64,000 nt of DNA, taken from the IMG/VR virus record IMGVR_UViG_3300020392_000009, positions 1-64,000 of that record; one strand, given 5' to 3'. Shown piece after piece: positions 26,070 to 34,844 of the stretch. The DNA comes from a virus. Below the pieces are notes generated by a model that ran no database searches, had not been told where the DNA came from, and saw only the letters and a program-made list of their open reading frames with translations. The first letter of the stretch is position 1; every line of letters begins with the position of its first letter. The position numbers and the translations under genes were made by a program.

Positions 26070-28420
26070 CAATATCCCTCTATTGTTTCTCTAATATCTA
26101 GTATTCTATTACTTAGGTCATCTAAGTGTTCTCTCATGGCTTTATTTTGCCCCCTTCCTCTTAGTGGGCTTAGATTAAAAGAGGCATATTTTTTAAGATA
26201 GACGCTATAAAATACTGAAACATCTTCTTCATTATCTACCATTTTTGGCTTACCTTTTTCATCTTTTTCACCGCTATCTACTTGCATTAAATCTTCAACA
26301 GTAAATGCCGACGCTTCGTATTTATCTTTACCGAACTCACTACCTTCTATTATCTTAGAACCCTCAACAATCGCAGTTTCGGAAACTAAAGGAAGAAGAA
26401 TATATATTTGAGCCGCTTGCTTATTAGTTTCATAGAGTTTAATCCATCTTTTAGTAGACATTTTTTTCTCTACGCTAATATCATCTAAGTCTTGTTTGTT
26501 TAGTTGCTGTGAACTCAACCTTCTTCTAGAATCCGTTCCACCTTCTGCCGGAGTTATCTTAGGAGTTGGAACAGTTGCCCCCGCAGGCCCAACTATATCT
26601 TTATCGCTATAAGAGATTCCTAGAGCGTCTAACAGTCTTTTAGAATAAGATTCAGTAGAACCAAAAGTGCTAGGCAATTTTACATTTTTTTCTCCTGTTA
26701 AAATATAATAGTAAAGGTCTGCCTTTTGTCCTTCATTAAGACCTAAATCAGCATATTTACCGATATCAGTTTGTTTAACCTTATCTTTTCTATAAAACAC
26801 ATAATCGGAAAATGCTTCTCCATACTTTTCTTGCACTACTTTAAAGTCGCCTTGTTCTATTTGTCTTGCTTCTGCTTCTGTAATAGGTTCGCTTCTTCTA
26901 TCTATATATGCATATTTTAGTCTCTCTTGGCCTTGAAAATCTGAATCAAACAGAGCCTTATCTTTAAATTTACCAATTCCTTCTCTTTTTATCATTTCAA
27001 ATTTTTCATCAAAGAAACTATGAACTATCATTCTTATCTTATTGTTACCAAACCCAAACTTATCGTATGCTTTTTCTGCTTTTTTATAAACAGGATTGTC
27101 ATTAAAAATCAATAAATATTTATTTCCATCTACTTCTATTTCAGTTGTAGCGGCTCTTAATTCATTATATTGAGCAATTATTTTCTGCCTCTCTTCTTTT
27201 AATTTATTGTAGATTTTTTGCCTAGCATTCTTATTTTCTTCACTATCTCCCTTTAGTCTATCGGGTATTCTGTATTCTTCCATAGGTATCAATGGATATT
27301 CTTCTTCCGCAGTAACATCAAAGTTTAGATTAATAGCAAACGCTTTTGGTATTCTATACTTTAAGGCAGTGAATTTACTATATTTATCTTTTATTTTACC
27401 ATCATCATCCGGTAGTGTTTCTTTTACTCTCTGTGTTAATGTTTTTACTTTCTTTTGTTCTCTAACAAATGAGACCTCCACCATTAATTGATAGAGCGTT
27501 CCGTCTTGAACCATAGTGTTAAAGTATTCATCACCAATTGTTTCATCAAACCACTGTTCTAATTTTAAATTAAGTTCGTCTATAAACTTATAATCAAACT
27601 GTAGGCCATCTTTAATTTCACCATCTTCTATATATTCATTCATTGACGAAAATTTAATTGCGTTTTCAATTCCTTTTTTATCTATTGCACTATCAATTAA
27701 GATTTTTCCTCTCTTTGGTAGGAAAGTAACTTCTGCGCCCGTATATCTAGCAATTATATTTTGTGCCTTTGTAATTAGTTGTTCCATATCGCTATTTGTT
27801 GGAAAGGTCATAACAGAGTGTGCATTCTTAAACCCCCTATTGTTGCTTTTTGAAAAACTTAATTTGTTTTCGCCTGTTATAGTTTTAGCAGTTTTAAATC
27901 TTATTTCTGACTCTATTTCTAACGATAAAGAATCACTTTCAAATTCTTCATCTGACATATCTGCTTGCGATATTACAGCAACAATATCCTTTCTAATTTG
28001 TTCTCCTACATTAGCAATATCGCTGACTACTGTTCCACTTAACTGAGCAACTAATTTTTCATCAAACTCAGGATTATCTTCTTCTATATTTTTAAGACTC
28101 GCCTCTGCCAGCATTTTTTCATCTTCTTCTTTTCTTTTTTCAGTCCTTCTCTTGACAAAACTACTGTATGCCTGTCTGTTAGATTTTAAGTATAAAGTAA
28201 GAGGATTCTCTAATAATTCTTCAAAAACACTTTTTAGTTGTTCTATTAATTGTTTAGGGTCATTATCTCTTGCCTCTATTAAATTTATTGACTGCTCAAT
28301 GAGTTCAACGAAACCCTCGTCTTTACTAGTTCCTAAAATGTATTTTTCCATCTGTTCATTAATAAAATCTGATGCGGCAGGAAATCTTCTAGTTACTCCA
28401 TCGTAATCAAAAGCAACCAT
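26069..28420 (-). CDS. Large virion-module protein, unknown function
   Basis: The 783-residue protein starts MVAFDYDGVTRRFPAASDFI and is mostly helical with many charged residues. One mixed region (VEVSFVREQKKVKTLTQRVK) is followed by a folded part around residues 350-560. Phrases such as FKVVQEKYGEAFSDYVFYRK suggest compact domains, but I recognise no family. Its place between head-associated and neck genes suggests a minor head, neck or internal protein. It carries no W-x-x-I-L-K peptide at either end. Confidence 0.6.
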   Translation of the reverse strand: MVAFDYDGVTRRFPAASDFINEQMEKYILGTSKDEGFVELIEQSINLIEARDNDPKQLIEQLKSVFEELLENPLTLYLKSNRQAYSSFVKRRTEKRKEEDEKMLAEASLKNIEEDNPEFDEKLVAQLSGTVVSDIANVGEQIRKDIVAVISQADMSDEEFESDSLSLEIESEIRFKTAKTITGENKLSFSKSNNRGFKNAHSVMTFPTNSDMEQLITKAQNIIARYTGAEVTFLPKRGKILIDSAIDKKGIENAIKFSSMNEYIEDGEIKDGLQFDYKFIDELNLKLEQWFDETIGDEYFNTMVQDGTLYQLMVEVSFVREQKKVKTLTQRVKETLPDDDGKIKDKYSKFTALKYRIPKAFAINLNFDVTAEEEYPLIPMEEYRIPDRLKGDSEENKNARQKIYNKLKEERQKIIAQYNELRAATTEIEVDGNKYLLIFNDNPVYKKAEKAYDKFGFGNNKIRMIVHSFFDEKFEMIKREGIGKFKDKALFDSDFQGQERLKYAYIDRRSEPITEAEARQIEQGDFKVVQEKYGEAFSDYVFYRKDKVKQTDIGKYADLGLNEGQKADLYYYILTGEKNVKLPSTFGSTESYSKRLLDALGISYSDKDIVGPAGATVPTPKITPAEGGTDSRRRLSSQQLNKQDLDDISVEKKMSTKRWIKLYETNKQAAQIYILLPLVSETAIVEGSKIIEGSEFGKDKYEASAFTVEDLMQVDSGEKDEKGKPKMVDNEEDVSVFYSVYLKKYASFNLSPLRGRGQNKAMREHLDDLSNRILDIRETIEGY

Positions 28421-28429
28421 TTAACCAAC

Positions 28430-29086
28430 TCACATTAACCATTTAGCCCAAGCCGCACCTTTCTGTATTGCACTACCTAAACCTAAACCGCTTTGTGGTG
28501 GTTCATAACTCATTTGTCCTTGAGCATCTATCCAATATGGTCTACCATATCCATCTGTTCCGCTAGGTGGAATAGGATATCCACTACCATTATTCATAGC
28601 GCCCTGCACTTGTTGGTATTGTTGAGTTTGTCCTGTTATTCCTGCTATTGCCATACCTGCCGTTGGTTGTGTTGGCATTTGACCTCCTCCACTAAATCCT
28701 TGCGATTCTAAGTATTGTTGTTTTGCTAGTTTTCTTTGATTAACTACTTCTGTGTTAATAGCGGAGTTTAGGAGTTTTTGAATGTCTAAATCTATATTTT
28801 CCTGAGTAATCTTTTCGTATTCTCTAAGTGAATCAGCATTCACAATAATATTACTACCATTAGAAGTAAGTTTTAATTTTGCTAACATTTGACTAACCAC
28901 TCTTTCTATAACATCTTCCATCATCTGTTCTAAAGCCGTCAAAAACATTTCTCCGTGATATTGGAAAAATTCTTCTACATGATTATCTTGTAGAGAAAGT
29001 AGGTTGTTCATTGACTTGAAGTTATTTTGCTGACCTTGTTGAACAGCCCCTAAAACCGTTCCATTACTTGTTCCTAATATTCCCAC
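28430..29086 (-). CDS. Probable minor virion protein, Gln/Gly-rich
   Basis: A GTG start follows GGAGG. The first 130 residues are helical (FFQYHGEMFLTALEQMMEDV and on). The rest is rich in Gln, Gly, Pro and Tyr (GGGQMPTQPTAGMAIAGITG, PPSGTDGYGRPYWIDAQGQM) and ends with a hydrophobic helix, GLGLGSAIQKGAAWAKWLM. The low-complexity linker plus terminal helix could interact with membrane or with capsid. The family is unknown. Confidence 0.55.
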   Translation of the reverse strand: MGILGTSNGTVLGAVQQGQQNNFKSMNNLLSLQDNHVEEFFQYHGEMFLTALEQMMEDVIERVVSQMLAKLKLTSNGSNIIVNADSLREYEKITQENIDLDIQKLLNSAINTEVVNQRKLAKQQYLESQGFSGGGQMPTQPTAGMAIAGITGQTQQYQQVQGAMNNGSGYPIPPSGTDGYGRPYWIDAQGQMSYEPPQSGLGLGSAIQKGAAWAKWLM

Positions 29087-29088
29087 AT

Positions 29089-29766
29089 TTATTCCTCCAC
29101 GACTTCTTGACTAATTTCTTCCTTTACTTTTTTAATATCATCAACTTTAACTTCTTTATTTATCATTAAATAATTCAATCTATCTGTTAGTATATTTATT
29201 TCTCCAATTATCTCTACGGCTTCATTGGTCGCTGACCTGTTATCTCCTAAAGTTGGTGGCTTTATTAAATAACCGTTTGCTGTTAGTGCTACAATATCAT
29301 CCTTTGTTAGATTAGATACTGGGCCGCCTTTTAAAATCTTAGGCATTTTAGGCTTAAATGCCTTAAAATCTAAGCCATGCTTATCTGCTAATATTTGCTG
29401 TTGTAGCATTTCTAGTTGCATATACATTGAAGCATGTTTAGGGCAGTAAGTTCCCATTAATGGACGACCCTTTGTTACCTTATCTAGAGGAATAGGTGGC
29501 CTAAGATAATCTCCCGCTTCCCAAATATGGTGCATTCCACATACAACACATCTATCCTTGAGATTAAATTTTTTTCCATATCTTAGAAATAGTAACTTCT
29601 TAGGTTCTGCCTTTAAAACAGCAGTCAATTCTGCTAATTGTTTCTTAGGCTTGATAGCCATAAAGTGGTATTCCGTCACTGCTCCACTTGCTCTAGCCTG
29701 TTTGATAGGCGATAAACCTAAATTCATATTATTCGTCTGTGCTAACATCTGCTGATTTTGATACAT
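29089..29766 (-). CDS. Zinc-binding virion-module protein
   Basis: The 225 residues contain CVVCGMHH (C73, C76, H79/H80) and TYCPKH (C108, H111), a plausible single zinc site of CxxC...CxxH type. The following region is helical (MYMQLEMLQQQILADKHG) and the C-terminus is a charged coil (KEVKVDDIKKVKEEISQE). It is transcribed after the tagged protein gene at 29770 with almost no gap. Unknown role. Confidence 0.6.
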   Translation of the reverse strand: MYQNQQMLAQTNNMNLGLSPIKQARASGAVTEYHFMAIKPKKQLAELTAVLKAEPKKLLFLRYGKKFNLKDRCVVCGMHHIWEAGDYLRPPIPLDKVTKGRPLMGTYCPKHASMYMQLEMLQQQILADKHGLDFKAFKPKMPKILKGGPVSNLTKDDIVALTANGYLIKPPTLGDNRSATNEAVEIIGEINILTDRLNYLMINKEVKVDDIKKVKEEISQEVVEE

Positions 29767-29769
29767 CTT

Positions 29770-30336
29770 TTATTCCTCCAATTCTTTTCTCCAATTTTGA
29801 GACTCTCTCATTTCTTCTACTTGTTCGGGTGTAAGATACATAGCAGGGTGAATATTTGCTCCCATCATACCGAATCTTTCGATTATTTCTTTTTGCTTTT
29901 TATTAACAAATTGTTTTACTTGTGGATTTTCTTCAAAGGTCTTTATTTCAAAATGAGGGGGGTCGCCATATTGACCCAAAGTATAACCGTAAATAACATT
30001 CGTAGGAATATTAAATAAATAATCTTCTCCTAATCTTTCTTTATCTTGTTCATCAATACCAAAATATGTAATTGCATCTATGTTAATATCTACGGGGTTT
30101 CCGTCAAAATCTTCTCCGCCAAAATCGCCATCTACTAAATCTCTTAATGCCACATCGCCATCAATAGTCAGTGAATATTCTTTTGACATATATGTAATAT
30201 ATCCTCCAGAATCAAAAAATACCTTACTGTCTTTCCCGTATATTCTTTTGAGTTCGTCTAATATCTCTTTAGTTAAATCATCAATATATTTTTGAGCCGA
30301 AGCCCTATCCATTCTTTTTAATATATCAAACCACAT
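29770..30336 (-). CDS. Tagged protein (MWFDILK), unknown function
   Basis: The ATG at 30336 places the shared peptide MWFDILKRMD at the exact N-terminus; an upstream TTG start is less likely. Then come a helix (ASAQKYIDDLTKEILDELKR), a beta region with many aspartates (VDGDFGGEDFDGNPVDINID) that could bind metal, and a helical end. The middle part (LTIDGDVALRDLVDGDF) is not assigned to any family. If the N-terminal peptide is an encapsidation address, this is a cargo protein. Confidence 0.6.
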   Translation of the reverse strand: MWFDILKRMDRASAQKYIDDLTKEILDELKRIYGKDSKVFFDSGGYITYMSKEYSLTIDGDVALRDLVDGDFGGEDFDGNPVDINIDAITYFGIDEQDKERLGEDYLFNIPTNVIYGYTLGQYGDPPHFEIKTFEENPQVKQFVNKKQKEIIERFGMMGANIHPAMYLTPEQVEEMRESQNWRKELEE

Positions 30337-30341
30337 AACAA

Positions 30342-31004
30342 TCAATAATCCTTTATCATAGTAGTTATTCCTTTATACACCATTTCGGGGTCTGATTTTG
30401 CTGATACAATATATTTAAAACAAGGTATTCCCTTATCATTAAGTTGCCTCATACCATAAGAGAACGGCTCGAATATCTCATGTTTATCTATGGGCTTTTC
30501 ACTTTTATATTTATCTCCCCAAATGTCATATTTATTAGCCCAAATACCAACTGCCATAGGATAATCCGAATCTTTTTTCTTTCTACCAGTAGGCCAACGG
30601 CTAGCAACAATAGTATCTACTAAAAATTTCCATGCTACTTGGTGGTCTAAGTTTGATGGGTTATCTAAGTGTCTATGGTCTATCATAAATATAACATACT
30701 TTACTCTACGGGTTTGCATGTCTTTTACCCATTCTTTCCAATAAATCGCCTCTCCTCCAATATCAGCACTTTTTATTGTATGAGAGTCCCCATCTAATTT
30801 TATAGTTTTTCTAGAAGCCCTATGCAATCCCACCGTTCTTTTATTTATCTGAGGAACTTCTCCTCTAGTTCTTAATTGATAACTTAAGGTTGTTTTACCA
30901 ACCATAGTAGCACCATAAACACCAAAATTAATTGCGTGAATTTTTTTGTAAAAACCTATTATGGCTTCACCAACTAGTATGGCAAAGCCTGTCATTATTG
31001 ACAT
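30342..31004 (-). CDS. Arf/SR-beta-like small GTPase with N-terminal membrane helix
   Basis: The ATG at 31004 follows GGGTGA. All five G motifs are present: GATMVGKT (31-38), a G2 threonine in KRTVGL (T57), DIGGE (81-85), NKYD (157-160) and SAK (201-203). The DxGG form of G3 is typical of the Arf/Sar/SR-beta branch. Residues 4-18 (MTGFAILVGEAIIGF) form a short membrane helix, as in SR-beta, which is also membrane-anchored. Family members switch between GDP and GTP to recruit partners to membranes. Small GTPases of this type are very unusual in tailed viruses. It lies between two tagged-protein genes and near two membrane protein genes. Confidence 0.85.
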   Translation of the reverse strand: MSIMTGFAILVGEAIIGFYKKIHAINFGVYGATMVGKTTLSYQLRTRGEVPQINKRTVGLHRASRKTIKLDGDSHTIKSADIGGEAIYWKEWVKDMQTRRVKYVIFMIDHRHLDNPSNLDHQVAWKFLVDTIVASRWPTGRKKKDSDYPMAVGIWANKYDIWGDKYKSEKPIDKHEIFEPFSYGMRQLNDKGIPCFKYIVSAKSDPEMVYKGITTMIKDY

Positions 31005-31009
31005 TAAAA

Positions 31010-31546
31010 TCACCCGAAGTATTTTTCTAATATTTTATCTATATGAAAAATCATTTCATTTTCAGTATCTATGTTGATAGGTAAACCAATAGCAGAAGCA
31101 ATATATGTTGCATTGAGATGAGTTAATCCATCATCAATTTCATCTTTCAAATTAACTATCAATTCCTTAACTCTAGAATCAGGTAAATATTTGTAATCTA
31201 TATTATCAAGAGAAATGCCTCTGGGCATTCCCATTTCTTTTTTGTTTCTTATATTTCTATTATCGGTGTATTCTCTATCGCCTTCTAGCCATTTCTCTTT
31301 ATTTGTTTTCAAGGCTTGCTTTATCATGGGTTTATCTTTTAATTTAATTCTATCACGGGAAGAACCAAAAATAGCATAAATTAATGCTTCATCTAAAGAA
31401 GGAGTCCAATATTCGGTATCTTCTTTTCCTTGTGTTCCTTGAAATAACTTATTGTAAGTATTAATGTAAGTTTCTGTTGGGTAATCATTTGAATCAAAAA
31501 TAGTAGATTGTATTTTGTAAGGTGATTTGAGAATGTCTTTCCACAT
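31010..31546 (-). CDS. Tagged protein with possible ADP-ribosyltransferase-like fold
   Basis: The protein begins with the shared peptide MWKDILKSPY. Soon after it reads NKLFQGTQGKEDTEYWTPSLDEALIYA (residues 32-58, quoted in part: KLFQGT ... YWTPSLDEALIYA). This L-(Y/F)-x-G-T ... W-(S/T)-x-S...A..YA layout is reminiscent of ADP-ribosyltransferase and RES-like folds, where an aromatic/serine strand follows the substrate-binding G-T. The predicted third catalytic residue is not certain. T4 packages an ADP-ribosyltransferase (Alt) in its head, which makes the combination suggestive. Low confidence on the fold; high on the tag. Confidence 0.5.
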   Translation of the reverse strand: MWKDILKSPYKIQSTIFDSNDYPTETYINTYNKLFQGTQGKEDTEYWTPSLDEALIYAIFGSSRDRIKLKDKPMIKQALKTNKEKWLEGDREYTDNRNIRNKKEMGMPRGISLDNIDYKYLPDSRVKELIVNLKDEIDDGLTHLNATYIASAIGLPINIDTENEMIFHIDKILEKYFG

Positions 31547-31547
31547 A

Positions 31548-31766
31548 TTAATGACTCCAAATATCTTTAGCCCTCTCTATAATCCAACCCATTATATTAA
31601 TGTCAAAGACTCCCATAATATTACCAACTAAGAACATAGACAAAGTAGAAAAACCTCCCCAAAACCATGCTCTCATTTTCAAAAAGAAAATGTCTGCTGA
31701 GTGCGCTCTAGATTGATTATAGGCGTAGTCAGAATCAGAAAAGCCCATTATATCTCCAAGAACCAT
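31548..31766 (-). CDS. Small membrane protein (72 aa)
   Basis: A single hydrophobic helix spans about residues 33-53 (AWFWGGFSTLSMFLVGNIMG), flanked by a Ser/Tyr-rich N-terminus (SDSDYAYNQSRAHSADIF) and an amphipathic end (WIIERAKDIWSH). Two ATG starts are possible (31766 or the internal MGF at 31748). It is next to another membrane protein and the membrane-anchored GTPase, which suggests a small membrane-related set. Confidence 0.6.
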   Translation of the reverse strand: MVLGDIMGFSDSDYAYNQSRAHSADIFFLKMRAWFWGGFSTLSMFLVGNIMGVFDINIMGWIIERAKDIWSH

Positions 31767-31777
31767 TTAGCCACCCC

Positions 31778-32167
31778 TCATTGAAGGACTGCTAAAAACT
31801 CATTACTAACGGTATTTTCATCGTTTTCATTCTGATTTGCTGAATAGGTAAAACTAGTATTATATTGCTTTGCGCTTTCAGCCATCTTTCTTCTCTGTTG
31901 GTCATCCCTAGCCTTTCTTTCCCAAAACGCAGAAATCTTTCTATCTAGTAGCCAAATTTCTATCTTGTCATTTAGGGCTAAATCAAACAAAGCCTTCATT
32001 ACCATAATTGCTCCTATTGTTCCTAGTCCAAATAATACAGAATGTGCTAAAGCACCATAAGGAAAACCAGTTCCTATTTTAGCATAAGCAAATACATTAG
32101 CCCCACTTACTGCTCCAACAAAAAGTATAGTCATTACTAATCTAGTATCTTGATTTAAAACCGCCAT
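31778..32167 (-). CDS. Two-helix membrane protein
   Basis: The 129-residue protein has hydrophobic helices at about 10-29 (LVMTILFVGAVSGANVFAYA) and 40-65 (LAHSVLFGLGTIGAIMVMKA and on). A charged cytosolic-type tail follows (LLDRKISAFWERKARDDQQR). It could sit in the host membrane or, if this virus has an internal membrane component, in the virion. Nothing identifies it further; a holin is conceivable. Confidence 0.65.
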   Translation of the reverse strand: MAVLNQDTRLVMTILFVGAVSGANVFAYAKIGTGFPYGALAHSVLFGLGTIGAIMVMKALFDLALNDKIEIWLLDRKISAFWERKARDDQQRRKMAESAKQYNTSFTYSANQNENDENTVSNEFLAVLQ

Positions 32168-32176
32168 TGTAAAACC

Positions 32177-32458
32177 TCATGAGAACTCAATAGAACAAGC
32201 CACTGCACCACTTACTTCCTCGAAAAATAATCCATTTTCACAAAGAACAGAATGCATATCAAACTCTATCGTTTGTCCCGAAGATAGTTTTAATCTCGCT
32301 ATTTCTTTTCCGGAGTTACTAGTTCCATCAAATACTTTTACTTCTGCTGTGCTACCACCTACTTCGCAAGCATGAATAGAAACTAATCTACAACTACCAT
32401 CAAAGACAATAGCATCTGCTGTCAATACTCCGCTTGTTCTACAACCACCGCTAGGCAT
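32177..32458 (-). CDS. Small beta protein, possible head decoration
   Basis: The 93 residues (MPSGGCRTSGVLTADAIVFD...) form a compact beta pattern with four cysteines spread through the chain and an end SGAVACSIEFS. Size, composition and position just after the capsid genes suit a decoration or head-fibre protein. A TATA-like element lies 34 bases before its ATG, so it may start its own transcript. The family is unknown. Confidence 0.55.
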   Translation of the reverse strand: MPSGGCRTSGVLTADAIVFDGSCRLVSIHACEVGGSTAEVKVFDGTSNSGKEIARLKLSSGQTIEFDMHSVLCENGLFFEEVSGAVACSIEFS

Positions 32459-32491
32459 ATTATCTCCTCAAACAGCGTTAGTTACAATACC

Positions 32492-32499
32492 TATTATAA
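32492..32499 (-). promoter_or_regulatory. Possible archaeal promoter (TATA box)
   Basis: On the - strand the 56-base gap holds TTATAATA with a purine-rich GGAAAG just upstream, which fits a BRE plus TATA box. The distance to the ATG at 32458 is about 34 bases, close to that of the capsid-gene TATA box. The match to TTTAWATA is imperfect, so this is tentative. Confidence 0.4.
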
Positions 32500-32514
32500 C
32501 TTTCCTAAGTCAAT

Positions 32515-32859
32515 CTACTCCTTTTTTGGAGTTTTTGCCTTAGTAGTTTTAGGTTTTGTTGTCTTTGGTTTGGTATTTCTAGTCTTTTTTACAGCCTTTG
32601 GTATTAGCAAATCCACTAAATCTTGATGAGTCTTTATCGCTTGTTTTGTTTCAAAAGCGGCTACTTTTAGTTTGGCCTCTTCTAAGCCAAGTATGGCTTC
32701 TTCATCTTCTTTAGTAAATGTAAACATAAAGTCTGGGTGTCCCAACATAGATATTGCAGACCTCAAAGGAAACTCAACGGGTGTATCTTTTGTTACCAAT
32801 ACACCCGCTAAGTTCTTTTTTTGTATTTCTGCTTTTTCTGTTAGTATAACAGTAGGCAA
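32515..32859 (-). CDS. Head-module protein with Lys/Thr-rich tail
   Basis: GAGGTGA precedes a TTG start. The 114 residues begin MPTVILTEKAEIQKKNLAGV, include a helical middle (FTKEDEEAILGLEEAKLKVA) and end in a strongly basic repeat (TKPKTTKPKTTKAKTPKKE). The basic tail would bind DNA or acidic surfaces. Its position between decoration-like and capsid-associated genes suggests a head accessory or neck protein. Confidence 0.6.
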   Translation of the reverse strand: MPTVILTEKAEIQKKNLAGVLVTKDTPVEFPLRSAISMLGHPDFMFTFTKEDEEAILGLEEAKLKVAAFETKQAIKTHQDLVDLLIPKAVKKTRNTKPKTTKPKTTKAKTPKKE

Positions 32860-32868
32860 TAAATCACC

Positions 32869-33447
32869 TCAAAGGTTTCCAAAGACCTTTAGTTTTACAG
32901 TTCCCAAATCACCGGATTGTAGAGAAGCCGACAATAAAGCGGCTGAACCTGTGGTGTATGCATAAAGGTAAAAGAAAGTCTTATCCGCAGAGATATCACC
33001 GATAATATAGTGGCAATCATGGTCTGATTGACCTACTAATTCAATAGAAGTTATAGTGTCTAGTCCAAAACTAGATGCTAAAATCTTTTCACCTGCATGA
33101 GTAACTTGTTCATCACCGTCACCGGATTCTGCCGCTACTACTTGAAGTGTGTTAAATACTGTTGCTGATAAAGCACTAATTTTTATCACATCATCATTGT
33201 TATTTGCGGCTGAACCTTCTATAACAACATGGTCGCCAACTACAAATCCGTCATCAATGTAACTACCTGCGGCTCTTGTATATTTCTTAGCCGCAGCAGA
33301 AGTAATGGTTTGACTTGCCGCAGTAGCAGTTGTTCCTGTTCTGTAAGAGGAAATGGCTACGCTACCCAATGCTATGTATTCATCACCAACGGCTCTAGGT
33401 TTAGTAAATCCCTTATGGTCGGGTAAAAGTGTTACAGTATTAGTCAC
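32869..33447 (-). CDS. Beta-rich head protein, possible decoration/minor capsid
   Basis: A GTG start follows GAGGTGG. The 192-residue protein is rich in Ala, Thr, Ser, Gly and Val with repeated strand patterns (GDHVVIEGSAANNNDDVIKI, SIELVGQSDHDCHYIIGD) and ends GTVKLKVFGNL. It lies immediately downstream of the major capsid gene, the usual location of decoration proteins. The call is from position and composition. Confidence 0.6.
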   Translation of the reverse strand: MTNTVTLLPDHKGFTKPRAVGDEYIALGSVAISSYRTGTTATAASQTITSAAAKKYTRAAGSYIDDGFVVGDHVVIEGSAANNNDDVIKISALSATVFNTLQVVAAESGDGDEQVTHAGEKILASSFGLDTITSIELVGQSDHDCHYIIGDISADKTFFYLYAYTTGSAALLSASLQSGDLGTVKLKVFGNL

Positions 33448-33457
33448 TTAAACCACC

Positions 33458-34843
33458 TCAAAGTAGATTTGTAATCTTACCCTGTCCTCTAAAGTATGAA
33501 CAACCAGTTTCACCAATAGTTCGGTAAAGTGCTTGGTTTCCTAGAGTTCCAACACCGAATGGGTTTCCGTTACTAATACCATCTTCAAAGTATTGAGTTG
33601 GTTTCATAACTGATAACCACAAATGGTCAGTATCTAGAATCAACATATCAGAAAGTCCAGTAGATAGAGAGTGGTGCTTTGTTGATGGCATAGCCGCAAC
33701 AGGAATTAGTGGGATATCGTAATAAGTAGAAACTCTAAATCCAACTTCTTGACCCTTTACACCACGAACACCGTTTACGGTTGGCACAATTTCTTTACCG
33801 TCCATGAATCTTTCTTGTGCTTGTAGCAAATCACTCAATGTTTGTAGAGTATCATATCCAGTTAGTATAACTTTTGGAGAACCACCGTTTTGTCGAATCT
33901 CTCTTAGAGTTTGGTTAATCAAACTTAGAGTCAAAGACCTTTGGCCACTTGCTGAGTAAGTTCCGTCATTTACAACTGCATTCATGAAAGAAGAGTTTGT
34001 TCCTGCTCTATCGCTGTTACCGAATAGAGTAGAAGTTTCTGCCTTTCCATTTGTCAAATCAGTATCGTCAAATGTTCCATTCTTAATCAAGTCGTTTGCT
34101 TTCATGTTTTGTAGTTCTGCGTTGCTTGAAACAATCTTTAGTAGAGAAGTATAGTTTCTTTCAATTGTAGTAACGCCCGAAGTAATTCCTCCATCAAAGT
34201 CATAGGCTTCTAGAGGCATAACTAGCATTTGGTTCTGAACTTCTGCATGGTGCTTACCCATATCTTCACGCATTTGCGCTCTAATGTCGCCAATACCATC
34301 ATCAATTTGTGCAAGTTCCATAGCAAGTTCGCTGAACTCAAATTGATGTGCAATAATCTTTGGGCTTGTAAATAGGGTAGAATACTTTGGTGCAATAGAA
34401 AACAATCCATCAGCATTAGTTCCTAGTTTAGCATTTTCAGGAACACCACCAATTAAATCTGCTTTAAGTGAACTTGCTCCAACAAGTGCATCAGAGTTTG
34501 ATGCTGTAGAATCAAGGTCAATAGATAGTGAATTTCCGCTACCACCAGCAGGTCTTTCTACCAATACTCTCCAACCACTTGAAACATAAGGTCTCTTTGA
34601 AATAACTGAAAGTGCATTACATTCTCTGTTTAGCATTGACCAAACTTTTTGACCAAATACTCGGTTATACAAAGCAGACCTATCTCCTATTGATGAAGTT
34701 CCGCTTCCTACTCCTAATGTGGTATCATGGCCACTGTGTAGTGCTTGAACTGCACCACTTTGTTTTAGCAATTGACCGCTAATGCCCGATAATCCGTATG
34801 TCTGTCTTTCTAAATCTGCTATTGTGTTAATATATCCTGTCAT
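33458..34843 (-). CDS. Major capsid protein (HK97 fold)
   Basis: The 461-residue protein follows the protease/scaffold gene with a GGAGGT site. It starts with a helical segment (MTGYINTIADLERQTYGLSG), has an N-terminal stretch suited to processing, and then the mixed E-loop/P-domain pattern typical of HK97 capsids (for example SALYNRVFGQKVWSMLNREC and PKVILTGYDTLQTLSDLLQA). The end holds FGVGTLGNQALYRTIGETGC. Gene order (protease, capsid, decoration) supports the call strongly. It forms the icosahedral shell and would be the natural receptor for scaffold and cargo peptides. Confidence 0.87.
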   Translation of the reverse strand: MTGYINTIADLERQTYGLSGISGQLLKQSGAVQALHSGHDTTLGVGSGTSSIGDRSALYNRVFGQKVWSMLNRECNALSVISKRPYVSSGWRVLVERPAGGSGNSLSIDLDSTASNSDALVGASSLKADLIGGVPENAKLGTNADGLFSIAPKYSTLFTSPKIIAHQFEFSELAMELAQIDDGIGDIRAQMREDMGKHHAEVQNQMLVMPLEAYDFDGGITSGVTTIERNYTSLLKIVSSNAELQNMKANDLIKNGTFDDTDLTNGKAETSTLFGNSDRAGTNSSFMNAVVNDGTYSASGQRSLTLSLINQTLREIRQNGGSPKVILTGYDTLQTLSDLLQAQERFMDGKEIVPTVNGVRGVKGQEVGFRVSTYYDIPLIPVAAMPSTKHHSLSTGLSDMLILDTDHLWLSVMKPTQYFEDGISNGNPFGVGTLGNQALYRTIGETGCSYFRGQGKITNLL

Positions 34844-34844
34844 C

